15,630 bases of DNA from an uncultured Collinsella sp. (GTDB lineage: Bacteria > Actinomycetota > Coriobacteriia > Coriobacteriales > Coriobacteriaceae). Position 1 is the stretch's first letter. The number at the start of each line of letters is the position of its first letter. The position numbers and the translations under genes are program-made. The notes beneath the pieces were generated by a model. That model had not been told where the DNA came from and did no database searches. It saw only the letters and a program-made list of their open reading frames with translations. Shown in pieces: positions 14,831 to 15,630 of this stretch. The stretch is from contig URBS01000037.1 in assembly GCA_900546085.1 (NCBI GenBank), positions 1-15,630 on the forward strand, written 5' to 3'.

Positions 14831-14838
14831 TCCCTCCC
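14831..14838 (-). promoter_or_regulatory. Ribosome binding site of the YgiQ gene
   Basis: On the minus strand GGGAGGGA runs from 14838 to 14831, leaving a short spacer before GTG 14828. It is the only good purine-rich site near the conserved N-terminus, so it decides a non-ATG start. Confidence 0.5.
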
Positions 14839-14865
14839 GGTGTTTGTATGCTGCACGTAATTGTA

Positions 14866-14900
14866 ACCAGTCTTTTTGGGACGGGGCTAAAAAGACTGGT
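14866..14900. repeat. Perfect 12-bp inverted repeat in the divergent spacer
   Basis: ACCAGTCTTTTT (14866-14877) is exactly mirrored by AAAAAGACTGGT (14889-14900) around an 11-base G-rich loop. It looks like a bidirectional terminator, but lies upstream of both divergent genes, 38 bases from the YgiQ start and 179 from the DUF1275 start. It could be an attenuator, an operator or a dispersed palindromic repeat. No clear promoter boxes were found in the 250-bp spacer (14829-15078). Confidence 0.5.
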
Positions 14901-15061
14901 GGAGTACACGAGGTCTCGGGTGTCGGTGCCGCGCCCGCCGTTTGTTTCCAGACTGTGTATCTGCGCGTTGGAGAACCCGTCTCGCGCACACGCCATGTTG
15001 TCAATGGGTTACAGTATGAACGGCGGCTATGTCTCCGCCAACGCACGAGAGGGTCGTCAAC

Positions 15062-15068
15062 AAGGAGG
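15062..15068 (+). promoter_or_regulatory. Ribosome binding site that fixes the DUF1275 gene start
   Basis: AAGGAGG, a near-perfect site, lies 10 bases before ATG 15079. The ATG at 15069 is out of frame, and upstream in-frame starts back to 14848 have no such site and would add unrelated residues. Confidence 0.6.
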
Positions 15069-15078
15069 ATGCACGACG

Positions 15079-15580
15079 ATGCAGCGTGCCAAACAGATAT
15101 CGGAGTCTATTGAGCTGGGCATCATCTTAGCGCTCGCCGGTGGCTTTATGGATGTGTATTCGTACATTGGGCGCGACCATGTTTTCGCCAACGCGCAGAC
15201 GGGCAACATCCTGCTGGTGGGCGTGAGCATCTCGGAGGGCAATTGGGCACTTGCGGGGCGTTACTTCTTCCCTGTGGTTTCGTTTGCTGTGGGCATTATG
15301 CTTGCCGACCTGGTACACGAGCGGTTTGGCAGTGTGATTCACTGGCGCCAGGTGACGGTGTTCTTTGAAGCCGTCATCTTGCTGGGCGTGAGCTTTATCC
15401 CCGGTGGCGGTTACAACCTGCTCGCCAACTGCCTTACTTCGTTTGCCTGCGGTATGCAGGTCGAGAGCTTCCGCAAGATTCATGGACACGGCATCGCCAC
15501 GACCATGTGTATCGGCAACCTCCGTAATGCCTTGCAAAACGTGGACGATTACATCATTACCCACAAGCGCGGCTTTTTGG
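15079..15580 (+). CDS. YoaK/DUF1275 family membrane protein, truncated by the contig end
   Basis: This small polytopic membrane protein has an unknown substrate. The 167 genuine residues include the family signature around GGFMDVYSYIGRDHVFANAQ followed by TGNIL, then hydrophobic segments at about 55-75, 95-110 and 113-130. Full-length members have roughly 210-250 residues, so the last quarter or so is missing. The reading frame continues to a stop at 15603, but everything after 15580 is adapter sequence; the apparent C-terminus ending IGRAHV is an artefact. The gene is divergent from the YgiQ gene. Confidence 0.85.
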
Positions 15581-15630
15581 AGATCGGAAGAGCACACGTC
15601 TGAACTCCAGTCACTAGCTTATCTCGTATG
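15581..15630 (+). other. Illumina TruSeq-type adapter with index (contamination)
   Basis: Position 15581 begins AGATCGGAAGAGCACACGTC and continues with the known read-1 adapter to AGTCAC (15609-15614). A six-base index TAGCTT (15615-15620) and the start of the constant flow-cell sequence ATCTCGTATG (15621-15630) follow. From memory, TAGCTT is TruSeq index 10. This is sequencing-library DNA, not genome, and should be trimmed. Read on the minus strand, it creates the false protein start MCSSDL. Confidence 0.98.

Noticed and set aside
14848..15078. N-terminal extension of the DUF1275 gene
   Set aside because: The extension covers the inverted repeat and lacks similarity to the family. AAGGAGG at 15062 supports ATG 15079.

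Overview
The window reads as the end of a draft-assembly contig from a high-GC, anaerobic gut actinobacterium. My best guess is the Coriobacteriia, Collinsella-like. This rests on protein flavour, the mix of PTS sugar uptake with an [FeFe] hydrogenase, and GC-rich codon use. It is inference, not a database result. The last 50 bases (15581-15630) are not genomic: they are an Illumina TruSeq-type adapter with a 6-base index, so the final gene is cut by the end of the assembly.

Region 1 (1-5018) is an alpha-glucoside phosphotransferase operon: IIA (461-973), a LicT/BglG-type antiterminator (992-1846), a IIC-IIB permease (1946-3562) and a GH4 NAD/Mn-dependent 6-phospho-alpha-glucosidase (3566-4948), closed by a strong hairpin at 4981-5018. 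The AT-rich leader (about 220-460) holds two 17-bp direct repeats 21 bp apart, a possible promoter, and a RAT-like hairpin whose 3' arm is also the 5' arm of a terminator-like stem. That is the expected layout of a LicT switch. The sugar probably enters as a 6'-phosphodisaccharide and is split in the cytoplasm, and PTS phosphorylation of the four PRD histidines should gate operon expression.

Region 2 (5019-11280) starts with a 24-bp palindromic candidate operator. It then carries four tightly packed genes: a NuoF-tail/GltD-like iron-sulfur flavoprotein (5205-7037), a complete M3-type [FeFe] hydrogenase (7031-8842), a Tat-type lipoprotein substrate-binding protein (8845-9900), and a single-chain ABC permease-ATPase (9904-11280) whose nucleotide-binding domain is unusually short. 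The first two probably pass electrons between NAD(P)H and protons/H2. Why an SsuA/TauA-like importer shares the operon is unknown, and this is the most interesting part of the window.

Region 3 (11281-15630) holds a lone RelB/DinJ-like antitoxin (11496-11699) behind three 10-bp phased repeats. It is followed immediately by a palindromic repeat with 27-bp periodicity (11702-11770), a CPBP-family membrane protease (11788-12699), and a convergent YgiQ-type radical SAM gene (14828-12696, minus strand) that shares its CTAG stop with the protease gene. A 12-bp perfect inverted repeat lies in the divergent spacer. The last gene is a truncated YoaK/DUF1275 membrane protein (from 15079). No tRNA, rRNA, CRISPR array or insertion-sequence transposase was seen.
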